Assembly: GCA_018715825.1 (NCBI GenBank)
Contig: DVKU01000086.1
Coordinates: 1-5,550 of the forward strand
Source of the DNA: Candidatus Avacholeplasma faecigallinarum
GTDB lineage: Bacteria > Bacillota_I > Bacilli_A > Acholeplasmatales > Anaeroplasmataceae
Reading direction: 5' to 3'
DNA length: 5,550 nt
Below the pieces are notes generated by a model. The model was not told the origin of the DNA and ran no database searches. It saw only the letters and a list, made by a program, of their open reading frames with translations. The translations under genes and the position numbers were made by a program. This document shows positions 1 to 5,189 of this stretch, piece by piece. The first letter of the stretch is position 1. Each line of letters opens with the position of its first letter.

Positions 1-228
1 GATAGACCAGGTATTTTATATGAGATATTAAAGGAATTTCATAATTTTAATATCAATTTAAAGTCAATTATGTCAAGACCTATGAAAACCGAAATGGGAA
101 AATATCGTTTTTTTATTGAATGTAGTTTAAAAAAAGAAAAAATTAAAGATATCTTTAAACTAGTTAATAACCTAGAAAGTGATAATGAGCTAAAGGTTAA
201 TATACTAGGAATATATGATGAATTGTAG
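1..228 (+). CDS. pheA: Prephenate dehydratase, C-terminal ACT domain (5' end outside the window)
   Basis: The frame is open from the first base and gives 75 codons ending in TAG. The peptide begins DRPGILYEILKEF, followed by the segment SIMSRPMKTEMGKYRFFIE. This is the typical ACT regulatory domain at the end of prephenate dehydratase, the cytoplasmic enzyme that converts prephenate to phenylpyruvate for phenylalanine synthesis. In this family the ACT domain binds Phe for feedback inhibition through two short motifs, GALV and ESRP. Here they read G-I-L-Y (residues 4-7) and M-S-R-P (24-27), so the Glu of ESRP is replaced by Met. The catalytic domain is upstream of the window, so a stand-alone enzyme cannot be told from a chorismate mutase fusion. 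The next gene starts 8 bases after the stop, suggesting one transcript. Identification rests on the ACT motifs only, but these are specific. Confidence 0.85.
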   Translation, partial: DRPGILYEILKEFHNFNINLKSIMSRPMKTEMGKYRFFIECSLKKEKIKDIFKLVNNLESDNELKVNILGIYDEL

Positions 229-236
229 GTGTTTTT

Positions 237-1535
237 ATGCGTGCTGTAGATATCATAATGAAAAAAAGAAACAATGAGAAGCTTACTCAAGAGGAAATAA
301 AATTTTTTATAGATGGTTATACTAAGGGTAGTGTTGAGGACTATCAAATGTCAGCCTTAGCGATGGCCATATATTTTCAATCAATGGATGATGAAGAAGC
401 TACATATTTAACTAAGGCAATGCTAGAAACTGGTGACGTTATCGATTTATCTAAAATTAATGGGGTTAAGGTCGATAAGCATTCAACTGGGGGAGTTGGT
501 GATAAAACATCATTGGTTGTAGCCCCTCTTGTTGCCTCTTTAGGAATTAAATTTGCCAAGATGAGTGGTAGAGGTCTTGGTCATACTGGTGGGACATTAG
601 ATAAATTAGAATCAATTCCAGGCTATAATATTGAACTAACTGAGGATGAGTTTATAAAGCAGGTTAATGATATTGGTATTGCTTTAATTGGGCAAACCTT
701 GGAGCTTGTTCCGGCCGATAAAAAATTATATGCTTTAAGAGATGTGACTGCTACAGTAGAATCAATTCCTTTGATAGCCTCTTCCATAATGAGTAAAAAG
801 CTAGCAAGCGGTGCTGATGTAATTTGCTTAGATGTAAAGGTTGGTAGTGGAGCCTTTATGAAAAATATCGAGGAAGCTACTAAATTAGGAAAATTAATGG
901 TCGAAATAGGAAAAAAATGTGGCAAAAAGATGACCGCGGTCTTAACTAATATGGATGAGCCTTTGGGCTTTGCTGTTGGAAACTCACTTGAGGTAATAGA
1001 GGCTATAAATACATTAAATGGTAATGGTCCTAAAGATTTTACCAATCTATGTTTAGAGATCGCATCTCATTTAATTTTTGATGCTAATTATGCATCCTCA
1101 TTAGAGGAGGCTAAACAGCTATGCCTTAAGCAAATAGAAAATAGAGAAGGTTTACAATCCTTAGCTAATTTAGTTTCTCACCAGGGTGGCGATGCTAGTT
1201 ATATTTTTAATCCTACGAAATTTGAAAAAGCAAAGTATATTATTGAGGTTAAGGCAGCATCTAATGGATATATAAAGAGAATAGATGCCTTAACTATTGG
1301 TCATGCTGCAATGCTTTTAGGGGCAGGTAGACAAACTATTAAGGATAAGATATGCCATAGTGTAGGAATTGTTTTAAATAAAAAAGTTGGTGATTATGTA
1401 AATAATGGTGATACATTGTTATATATTCACACTAATTTTAGCGATAATAAGGAAATAATAGAGAATGTTTTACAGGCTTATTGTATTCAAGATGAAGCTT
1501 GTGAGCCCCAATTAATTTTAAAAGTTATAAAATAA
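237..1535 (+). CDS. pdp: Pyrimidine-nucleoside phosphorylase
   Basis: This cytoplasmic salvage enzyme splits uridine, thymidine and deoxyuridine with phosphate, giving the base and (deoxy)ribose 1-phosphate. The protein has 432 residues, the usual length (about 433), and looks intact. It has the thymidine/pyrimidine phosphorylase fold order: an N-terminal helical part (MRAVDIIMKKR, then DYQMSALAMAI), the phosphate-binding loop KHSTGGVGD (81-89), the signature KMSGRGLGHTGGTLDKLE (108-125), and LYALRDVTATVESIPLIASS. Arg168, Ser183 and Lys187 have the spacing of the base-contacting Arg/Ser/Lys of E. coli thymidine phosphorylase. Leu243, Ala246 and Glu255 match the potassium site known in Bacillus-type enzymes. 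The C-terminal alpha/beta domain (about 335-432) is complete. Similarity is closer to Bacillus Pdp than to proteobacterial DeoA. The ATG at 237 is preceded by a modest site, AGGTG (227-231), that overlaps the pheA stop, so coupled translation is likely. No clear terminator follows. Confidence 0.96.
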   Translation: MRAVDIIMKKRNNEKLTQEEIKFFIDGYTKGSVEDYQMSALAMAIYFQSMDDEEATYLTKAMLETGDVIDLSKINGVKVDKHSTGGVGDKTSLVVAPLVASLGIKFAKMSGRGLGHTGGTLDKLESIPGYNIELTEDEFIKQVNDIGIALIGQTLELVPADKKLYALRDVTATVESIPLIASSIMSKKLASGADVICLDVKVGSGAFMKNIEEATKLGKLMVEIGKKCGKKMTAVLTNMDEPLGFAVGNSLEVIEAINTLNGNGPKDFTNLCLEIASHLIFDANYASSLEEAKQLCLKQIENREGLQSLANLVSHQGGDASYIFNPTKFEKAKYIIEVKAASNGYIKRIDALTIGHAAMLLGAGRQTIKDKICHSVGIVLNKKVGDYVNNGDTLLYIHTNFSDNKEIIENVLQAYCIQDEACEPQLILKVIK

Positions 1536-1547
1536 TTTTAAATTCAC

Positions 1548-1576
1548 TTGTAATCTAGAAATATTTTAGGTATAAT
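1548..1576 (+). promoter_or_regulatory. Promoter for secG, sigma-A type
   Basis: TTGTAA (1548-1553) is followed after exactly 17 bases by a perfect TATAAT (1571-1576). Transcription would start near 1583, about 27 bases before the secG ATG. It lies in the gap after pdp and separates secG from the pheA-pdp transcript. It may also supply rnr and smpB by readthrough of the terminator after secG. Confidence 0.8.
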
Positions 1577-1595
1577 AACATAGTAGATTTTGTGC

Positions 1596-1602
1596 AAGGA
1601 GG
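1596..1602 (+). promoter_or_regulatory. Ribosome binding site that fixes the secG start
   Basis: AAGGAGG is a perfect Shine-Dalgarno sequence 7 bases before the ATG at 1610. An in-frame GTG at 1592 lies upstream of it, so starting there would place the binding site inside the coding region. The ATG at 1610 is therefore the start. Confidence 0.9.
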
Positions 1603-1609
1603 TTTACTC

Positions 1610-1849
1610 ATGGGACAATTTGTTATAGATATATTCGTTTTTATTGTTGCAATTTTATTAATTATTATCGTAATGCTTCAAAGTTCAAAGGATGATATAA
1701 ATGATGCGTTTAATGGAAGTAAGTCTGAATTGACTAAAAATCAAAAAACGCGTGGTATAGAGTTATTCATGCAAAGAAGTACAGCAGTACTAGCTATAAT
1801 TTTTATAGCATTAGTAATTACTTCTTGGGTATTACATACAGTTTATTAA
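1610..1849 (+). CDS. secG: Preprotein translocase subunit SecG
   Basis: SecG is the small membrane subunit of the SecYEG channel and assists SecA-driven export. The protein has 79 residues, normal for Firmicutes. Two hydrophobic membrane segments are visible: residues about 3-24 (FVIDIFVFIVAILLIIIVML) and about 55-76 (STAVLAIIFIALVITSWVL). Between them is a polar loop with the family signature LQSSK (24-28), then an AF-G element and KNQKTRGIELFMQR, matching the usual K-ARG-E-F--R stretch. The loop is less glycine-rich than in many SecG proteins (DDINDAF where GGGLSGAF is common). The gene has its own promoter and a perfect ribosome binding site. Its TAA stop is part of the following terminator stem. 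secG just before rnr and smpB is a common order in Firmicutes. Identification is by topology, signature and context. Confidence 0.92.
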   Translation: MGQFVIDIFVFIVAILLIIIVMLQSSKDDINDAFNGSKSELTKNQKTRGIELFMQRSTAVLAIIFIALVITSWVLHTVY

Positions 1850-1878
1850 TGAGATTTGTAAAAATCTCATTTTTTTTT
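1848..1878 (+). terminator. Rho-independent terminator after secG
   Basis: A 10-bp perfect stem (AATGAGATTT at 1848-1857 with AAATCTCATT at 1862-1871) has a 4-base GTAA loop and runs into a block of nine T (1870-1878). The stem begins within the secG TAA stop codon. Its GC content is low (3 GC pairs), so termination may be partial, which would let some transcription reach rnr. Confidence 0.85.
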
Positions 1879-1909
1879 CAAAATAGTAAATAATAAAGGT
1901 GGTGAAACA

Positions 1910-4024
1910 ATGGAAAAAGATGAATTAATATTAGAATGTATTAAAAATAAATCTGGTAAGTTTAAAACGATGTTAAAATATACTAATTTAGATAAAAAAG
2001 AATTACAGGCCATATTAACTAAATTAGAGGATGAAGAAAAAATTTATTATAATCACTATAAAAATGAATATGTTTTAACAAAAATAGCCAAACTACAAGT
2101 AAAGGAGGCTGGCTACGCCTTTGGTATTGTCGATGGTGAAAATGAGGATTATTTTATCTCTAATGATGATTTACTAAATGCCTATGATGGGGATATTGCC
2201 TTAATATATCCATATAAACAGGGTAGTAAGCTTATGAATGCTAAGGTAATTAAGATCATAGATAGAGCTCATAAGCAGGTTATAGGTATCCTTCATGAAA
2301 AACAAACTAAAAGAGGTATAAAATACTATGTCAAATCCAATTCGAAGGCCTTTGATGTCAACGTAGTGATAAGATATGAAAATTTAAATAATGCTAAGAA
2401 TAATCAATTAGTTTTGTGCGATATTGATTATATCGGTACCTCTATTATTGGTAAAGTAGTAGAAATAGTTGGTTATCCTGATGATCCAGGAATTGAAATT
2501 AGTCAAATTGCCTTAGAATATGGCTTTAAATCGAATTTTTCTGATGAGACTAATGAAGAGATTAAAACAATTCCAGATTGCGTATTACCCTATCAAAAAG
2601 AGGGTAGAAGAGATTTTACAAACGATAGTGTAATTACTATTGATGGTGATGATTCTAAGGATTTTGATGATGCCGTATTTGTTAAAAAGCTTAGTAATGG
2701 TAATTTTGAATTAGACGTTCATATAGCTGATGTTGCATCGTACGTTAAAGAAAATTCACCATTAGATAAGGACGCCTTTGAAAGAGGAACATCAGTATAT
2801 CTAGCTGATAGAGTTATACCAATGCTACCTAGAAAGCTATCCAATGGAATCTGCTCATTAAATGAGGGCGTTGAAAGATTAGTTTTGTCATGCTTAATGG
2901 AAATAGATTTAAAAGGTAATTTAGTAAATTATGAAATATGTGAAGGAGTTATTAAATCCCATCACCGTATGACCTATAACAAGGTTAATAAAATTTTAAA
3001 TGGTGATAAGGATTTAATAAATGAATATAGCGACATTTATCCAATGCTACTACAAATGCAACAGCTTTCAAGAATTATTCGCCAAAGACGCTATAAAAAA
3101 GGTGGCTTGGAGTTTGATGTTGACGAATATAAAATAACCTTATATTCTGATGGCTCACCAAAGGATATTACTCTAAGAACAAGAGATGATGCTGAAAAGC
3201 TTATTGAGGATTTTATGCTATGCGCTAATGAAACAGTAGCCTATAATATGAATATTATGAATTTGCCATGTGAATATAGAATTCATGAAAAGCCTGAACA
3301 GGAGAAGCTTCATGATGTTTTCGATATTATCAATAACATGGGAGTATCATTAAAGAAAACTCAAAATGATATTCATCCTAAGCAGGTTCAAGAGGCCTTA
3401 GAGAAAATATCTGATTCACCATATTCGCCAATATTAAATCAAATGCTATTAAGAAGCATGATGAAGGCTAAATATTATGAAAAATGTCTAGGCCATTATG
3501 GTCTTGCGATGAACTACTATTGTCACTTTACCTCACCAATTAGAAGATATCCGGATTTAATGGTTCATCGATTAATTAAAAAATTACTTCTTCATCCAAA
3601 TGATTTAGCTAAAGATATTGCCTATTATGAGGCTATACTACCAGAAATTTGTCTTAAAAATTCAGCTAGTGAAAGGAAAAGCATTGAGTGTGAGCGTGAG
3701 GTGGATGATATGCTATACGCTTGGTATATGTCAAGACATATTGAAGAGGCATTCAGTGGTATTATTACCTCAATAACCTCATTTGGCTTTTTTGTAACCC
3801 TTAGTAATGGAATCGAGGGACTAGTAGCTTATAAAAATATGGATGGCTATGTAATCTATAATGACAAAGATTTAAAATGTATATATAAGGATAAGGAATA
3901 TAAGCTAGGTGATAAGGTTGATGTAGTTGTTATTAGTGCCAGCAAGGAATCTAGAAAAATAGATTTTGTCCTTAAAGATGAATACGATATAAAGGGTGAT
4001 ATTTATGAAGGTAATATGCAGTAA
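1910..4024 (+). CDS. rnr: Ribonuclease R (3'-5' exoribonuclease, RNB family)
   Basis: RNase R digests RNA from the 3' end, including structured RNA, and degrades the faulty mRNA released by trans-translation. The 704 residues show the family order: N-terminal winged-helix region (about 1-60), two cold-shock/OB domains (about 67-190), the RNB catalytic domain (about 230-560) and an S1 domain (about 614-690). The catalytic motif TIDGDDSKDFDDAV (243-256) carries the metal-binding Asp residues D245, D251, D253 and D254, spaced as in E. coli RNase II. HFTSPIRRYPDL (539-550) holds the conserved active-site Arg. GGLEFD (398-403) and the ANETVA helix are also present. It is shorter than the B. subtilis (779) and E. 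coli (813) enzymes because it stops soon after the S1 domain, with an acidic end (EYDIKGDIYEGNMQ) instead of a Lys-rich tail. AAAGGTGGTG (1895-1904) precedes the ATG by 5 bases. Stop codons TAA TAA are in tandem, and the end overlaps smpB. Confidence 0.97.
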   Translation: MEKDELILECIKNKSGKFKTMLKYTNLDKKELQAILTKLEDEEKIYYNHYKNEYVLTKIAKLQVKEAGYAFGIVDGENEDYFISNDDLLNAYDGDIALIYPYKQGSKLMNAKVIKIIDRAHKQVIGILHEKQTKRGIKYYVKSNSKAFDVNVVIRYENLNNAKNNQLVLCDIDYIGTSIIGKVVEIVGYPDDPGIEISQIALEYGFKSNFSDETNEEIKTIPDCVLPYQKEGRRDFTNDSVITIDGDDSKDFDDAVFVKKLSNGNFELDVHIADVASYVKENSPLDKDAFERGTSVYLADRVIPMLPRKLSNGICSLNEGVERLVLSCLMEIDLKGNLVNYEICEGVIKSHHRMTYNKVNKILNGDKDLINEYSDIYPMLLQMQQLSRIIRQRRYKKGGLEFDVDEYKITLYSDGSPKDITLRTRDDAEKLIEDFMLCANETVAYNMNIMNLPCEYRIHEKPEQEKLHDVFDIINNMGVSLKKTQNDIHPKQVQEALEKISDSPYSPILNQMLLRSMMKAKYYEKCLGHYGLAMNYYCHFTSPIRRYPDLMVHRLIKKLLLHPNDLAKDIAYYEAILPEICLKNSASERKSIECEREVDDMLYAWYMSRHIEEAFSGIITSITSFGFFVTLSNGIEGLVAYKNMDGYVIYNDKDLKCIYKDKEYKLGDKVDVVVISASKESRKIDFVLKDEYDIKGDIYEGNMQ
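3991..3998 (+). promoter_or_regulatory. Ribosome binding site that fixes the smpB start
   Basis: AAAGGGTG lies within the last codons of rnr and ends 6 bases before the ATG at 4005. An in-frame GTG at 3996 is part of this site and so is unlikely to be the start. Its place inside rnr makes translational coupling of the two genes likely. Confidence 0.75.
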
Positions 4025-4457
4025 TAAAAGAGCATCATATGAATATTTTATATTAGAAAAATATGAGGCAGGAATAAAGCTTACTGGAACAGAAATTAAA
4101 TCAATTCGTTTAGGTAAATGCAATATTAATGATGCTTATGTCATAATTAAAAATAATAGGCCATATATTTTAAATATGCATATAGCAAAATATGAAAATG
4201 GCAATATTTTTAATCATCAAGAAACAAGAACAAGAGAATTATTACTTCATAAGCATGAAGCAATTAAGCTTGCTACTAAAGTTAAGCTAGATGGTTTAGC
4301 CTTAGTAGCTACAAAGGCCTATTTTGTTGGTTCACTTGTCAAAATTGAAATAGCCTTATGTCGCGGTAAAAAGCTTAATGATAAGCGTGAGGCTATTAAA
4401 GAAGCAGAAAGTAAAAGAAATATCGCTAAACAGATGAAAATTGCTTCTAGATACTAG
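4005..4457 (+). CDS. smpB: SsrA-binding protein SmpB
   Basis: SmpB binds the tRNA-like part of tmRNA and brings it to ribosomes stalled on mRNA lacking a stop codon. Counting from the ATG at 4005, the protein has 150 residues, normal for the family. Family motifs appear in order: NKRASYEYFI (7-16), YEAGIKLTGTEIKSIR (20-35), NMHIAKYENGNIFNH (57-71), TRTRELLLHK (74-83), and GKKLNDKRE (121-129), the DKR element near the decoding centre. The basic C-terminal tail (130-150), which enters the empty mRNA channel in studied species, is present. The gene overlaps the end of rnr by 20 bases and is followed 36 bases later by ssrA, its RNA partner. The three genes together form a trans-translation and RNA decay unit. 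The last codons and the stop lie in a perfect inverted repeat. Confidence 0.97.
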   Translation: MKVICSNKRASYEYFILEKYEAGIKLTGTEIKSIRLGKCNINDAYVIIKNNRPYILNMHIAKYENGNIFNHQETRTRELLLHKHEAIKLATKVKLDGLALVATKAYFVGSLVKIEIALCRGKKLNDKREAIKEAESKRNIAKQMKIASRY

Positions 4458-4469
4458 CAATTTTCATCT
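4432..4469. repeat. Perfect 14-bp inverted repeat over the smpB stop codon
   Basis: AGATGAAAATTGCT (4432-4445) and AGCAATTTTCATCT (4456-4469) are exact reverse complements separated by 10 bases. The left arm codes for smpB residues near Lys145-Ala147 and the right arm starts inside the TAG stop. As RNA it would form a long hairpin, but the bases after it (ATAAGTGATAATATAATA) are not a T-tract, so it is not a standard terminator. It could still weaken transcription, protect the rnr-smpB mRNA 3' end, or be a protein site beside the ssrA promoter. Its role is unknown. Confidence 0.8.
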
Positions 4470-4480
4470 ATAAGTGATAA

Positions 4481-4486
4481 TATAAT
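4481..4486 (+). promoter_or_regulatory. -10 box of the ssrA promoter
   Basis: A perfect TATAAT ends 7 bases before the deduced mature 5' end of tmRNA at 4494, so transcription would begin at or within a few bases of it. The -35 position at 17-base spacing reads CAATTT (4458-4463), a poor match, and lies in the right arm of the inverted repeat. The -10 is convincing; the -35 is not. Confidence 0.7.
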
Positions 4487-4493
4487 AACGCAT

Positions 4494-4882
4494 GGGCTTG
4501 TTTTGGATTCGCTATGATTCATAGAGTTTTGTAAGCACGTAGCAGTAGTCTGCTTTAACAACGTCGAGGTTTATAATAACCGCAAACAATACACATTTAT
4601 TTGCACGCGCTAATAACAATATGAGCGCTGCATTCGCTTGCTAATATAATATAAGCGGACTCACCCAAGAGATTTCCTATGTTTCTTGGCTTGAGGTTCA
4701 ACACAGTAGGATATATCACTACTATGCTACTCTAATAGTAACTGACGAATCATAATAGAGTGTAGTTAGCTTTTGGTTTGTATGTTCGCTTAGGGCTAAT
4801 GAAAATTTAGAACATAATAAACGTGTAGAAAGCAAAATGAAGTGGGTTGTATACCGGGGTTCGAGTCCCCGCAGGTCCACCA
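4494..4882 (+). ncRNA. ssrA: Transfer-messenger RNA (tmRNA, SsrA RNA)
   Basis: tmRNA acts first as a tRNA-Ala and then as an mRNA, adding a degradation tag to proteins stuck on stalled ribosomes. The 389 bases are complete. The acceptor stem pairs GGGCTTG (4494-4500) with CAGGTCC (4872-4878, two G-U pairs), followed by encoded ACCA. GGATTCG (4505-4511) is the usual 5' motif. The T arm is CGGGG-TTCGAGT-CCCCG (4855-4871). Parts of long helix 2 pair GTTTTGT (4526-4532) with GCAAAAT (4832-4838) and GCACGT (4535-4540) with ACGTGT (4821-4826). Pseudoknot 2 uses CCAAGA/TCTTGG (4665-4670, 4684-4689) and TCCTA/TAGGA (4675-4679, 4707-4711). Pseudoknot 3 uses TACTAT/ATAGTA and ACTCTA/TAGAGT (4729-4734, 4756-4761). 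Pseudoknot 4 uses TTAGC/GCTAA (4766-4770, 4795-4799) and TATGTTC/GAACATA (4781-4787, 4810-4816). Pseudoknot 1 was not resolved. The one-piece form starts after smpB, as in many Firmicutes. Confidence 0.97.
4582..4644 (+). other. Proteolysis-tag reading frame inside tmRNA
   Basis: The sequence TTTATAATAAC-CGCAAAC matches the stretch before the resume codon in other low-GC tmRNAs, which places the resume codon at GCA (4582-4584, Ala). From there the frame is ANNTHLFARA-NNNMSAAFAC, then TAA (4642-4644). The stop falls in the loop of helix 5, formed by TTCGCTT (4633-4639) and AAGCGGA (4653-4659), as in other tmRNAs. The other two frames give peptides without a small, hydrophobic end. The C-terminal Cys is unusual: common tags end in LAA, and mycoplasma tags in AFA. 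The frame call is well supported but is inferred, not shown by experiment. Confidence 0.78.
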
Positions 4883-4893
4883 ATTGGAAAGAC

Positions 4894-4933
4894 AAGTTTT
4901 GATACCAAAAATATCAAGACTTTTTTTGTTTTT
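4894..4933 (+). terminator. Rho-independent terminator after ssrA
   Basis: AAGTTTTGATA (4894-4904) pairs with TATCAAGACTT (4912-4922) in an 11-bp stem with one G-U pair and a 7-base loop. It is followed by a T-rich run, TTTTTTTGTTTTT (4921-4933). It begins 12 bases after the tmRNA CCA end, so the precursor needs only a short 3' trim. Confidence 0.88.
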
Positions 4934-5008
4934 AAAGGATAATTTGTGTTGTTAATAGGGTTATCACTGCTCAATTTTGTTCATAAAAATTACCTTATAA
5001 AAAAAATA

Positions 5009-5017
5009 TGGTATAAT
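5009..5017 (+). promoter_or_regulatory. Extended -10 promoter
   Basis: TGGTATAAT is a perfect extended -10 element (TGN then TATAAT at 5012-5017). A weak -35 candidate is TTACCT (4990-4995) at 16 bases. Transcription would start near 5024. The first downstream gene with a clear start is the lipoprotein at 5190, giving a leader of about 165 bases. Confidence 0.65.
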
Positions 5018-5066
5018 GCAATAAAGGATATATTAATTTATATAGATAGATATAAAAACGTAATAA

Positions 5067-5156
5067 GGAAACGGAAAATATGGATTAGAAGTACATGTGT
5101 GGTATGATGTTCTAACTAAAAATGAAGTTGTTGTTATTTATAATGTTATAATATAG
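5067..5156 (+). pseudogene. Short open frame without a usable start, possible broken small gene
   Basis: A frame of 29 codons is open from 5067 to the TAG at 5154-5156 and reads GNGKYGLEVHV-WYDVLTKNEVV-VIYNVII, which looks protein-like (alternating hydrophobic residues, as in a beta strand pair). It has no in-frame ATG; the only alternative is a GTG at 5097 with no good binding site. An ATG at 5080 with an AAGGAAACGG site (5066-5075) upstream lies in another frame and stops after two codons (ATG GAT TAG). One added base after it would join it to this frame. It may be a decayed gene or gene fragment, a chance frame, or part of a leader. The product is not recognised. Confidence 0.25.
5144..5152 (+). 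promoter_or_regulatory. Extended -10 promoter for the lipoprotein gene
   Basis: TGTTATAAT is a perfect extended -10 element (TATAAT at 5147-5152). No good -35 is visible at 16-18 bases, which extended -10 promoters can tolerate. Transcription would start near 5159, about 31 bases before the ATG at 5190. Confidence 0.6.
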
Positions 5157-5189
5157 TTTGTATTAAATAATGGAAAAGGTGGACTTTTT

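Noticed and set aside
623..1045. Open frame of 140 codons on the minus strand within pdp
   Set aside because: It lies wholly antisense to a strongly conserved gene and shows no family features or binding site. The smaller minus-strand frames at 39-347, 377-559 and 3905-4123 were rejected for the same reason.
1509..1546. AT-only hairpin after pdp as a terminator
   Set aside because: The pairing of AATTT and TTAAA stretches is imperfect, has no GC pairs and lacks a T-tract.
1592..1609. Longer secG starting at GTG 1592
   Set aside because: The perfect AAGGAGG at 1596-1602 would lie inside the coding region; it is ideally placed for the ATG at 1610.
3996..4004. Longer smpB starting at GTG 3996
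   Set aside because: The GTG is part of the ribosome binding site for the ATG at 4005, and the extra residues are not part of the family N-terminus.
4583..4656. Other reading frames for the tmRNA tag
   Set aside because: One stops early after a basic peptide ending TR and the other stops at TGA 4622-4624; neither puts the stop in the helix 5 loop.
4846..4882. Separate tRNA gene, from the T arm and CCA end
   Set aside because: There is no anticodon arm nearby, and the acceptor half pairs with 4494-4500; it is the 3' half of tmRNA.
4934..5189. Riboswitch or other structured leader before the lipoprotein gene
   Set aside because: Apart from the promoters and the short frame, the stretch is low-complexity AT-rich DNA without long conserved-looking stems; no known riboswitch class is recognisable.
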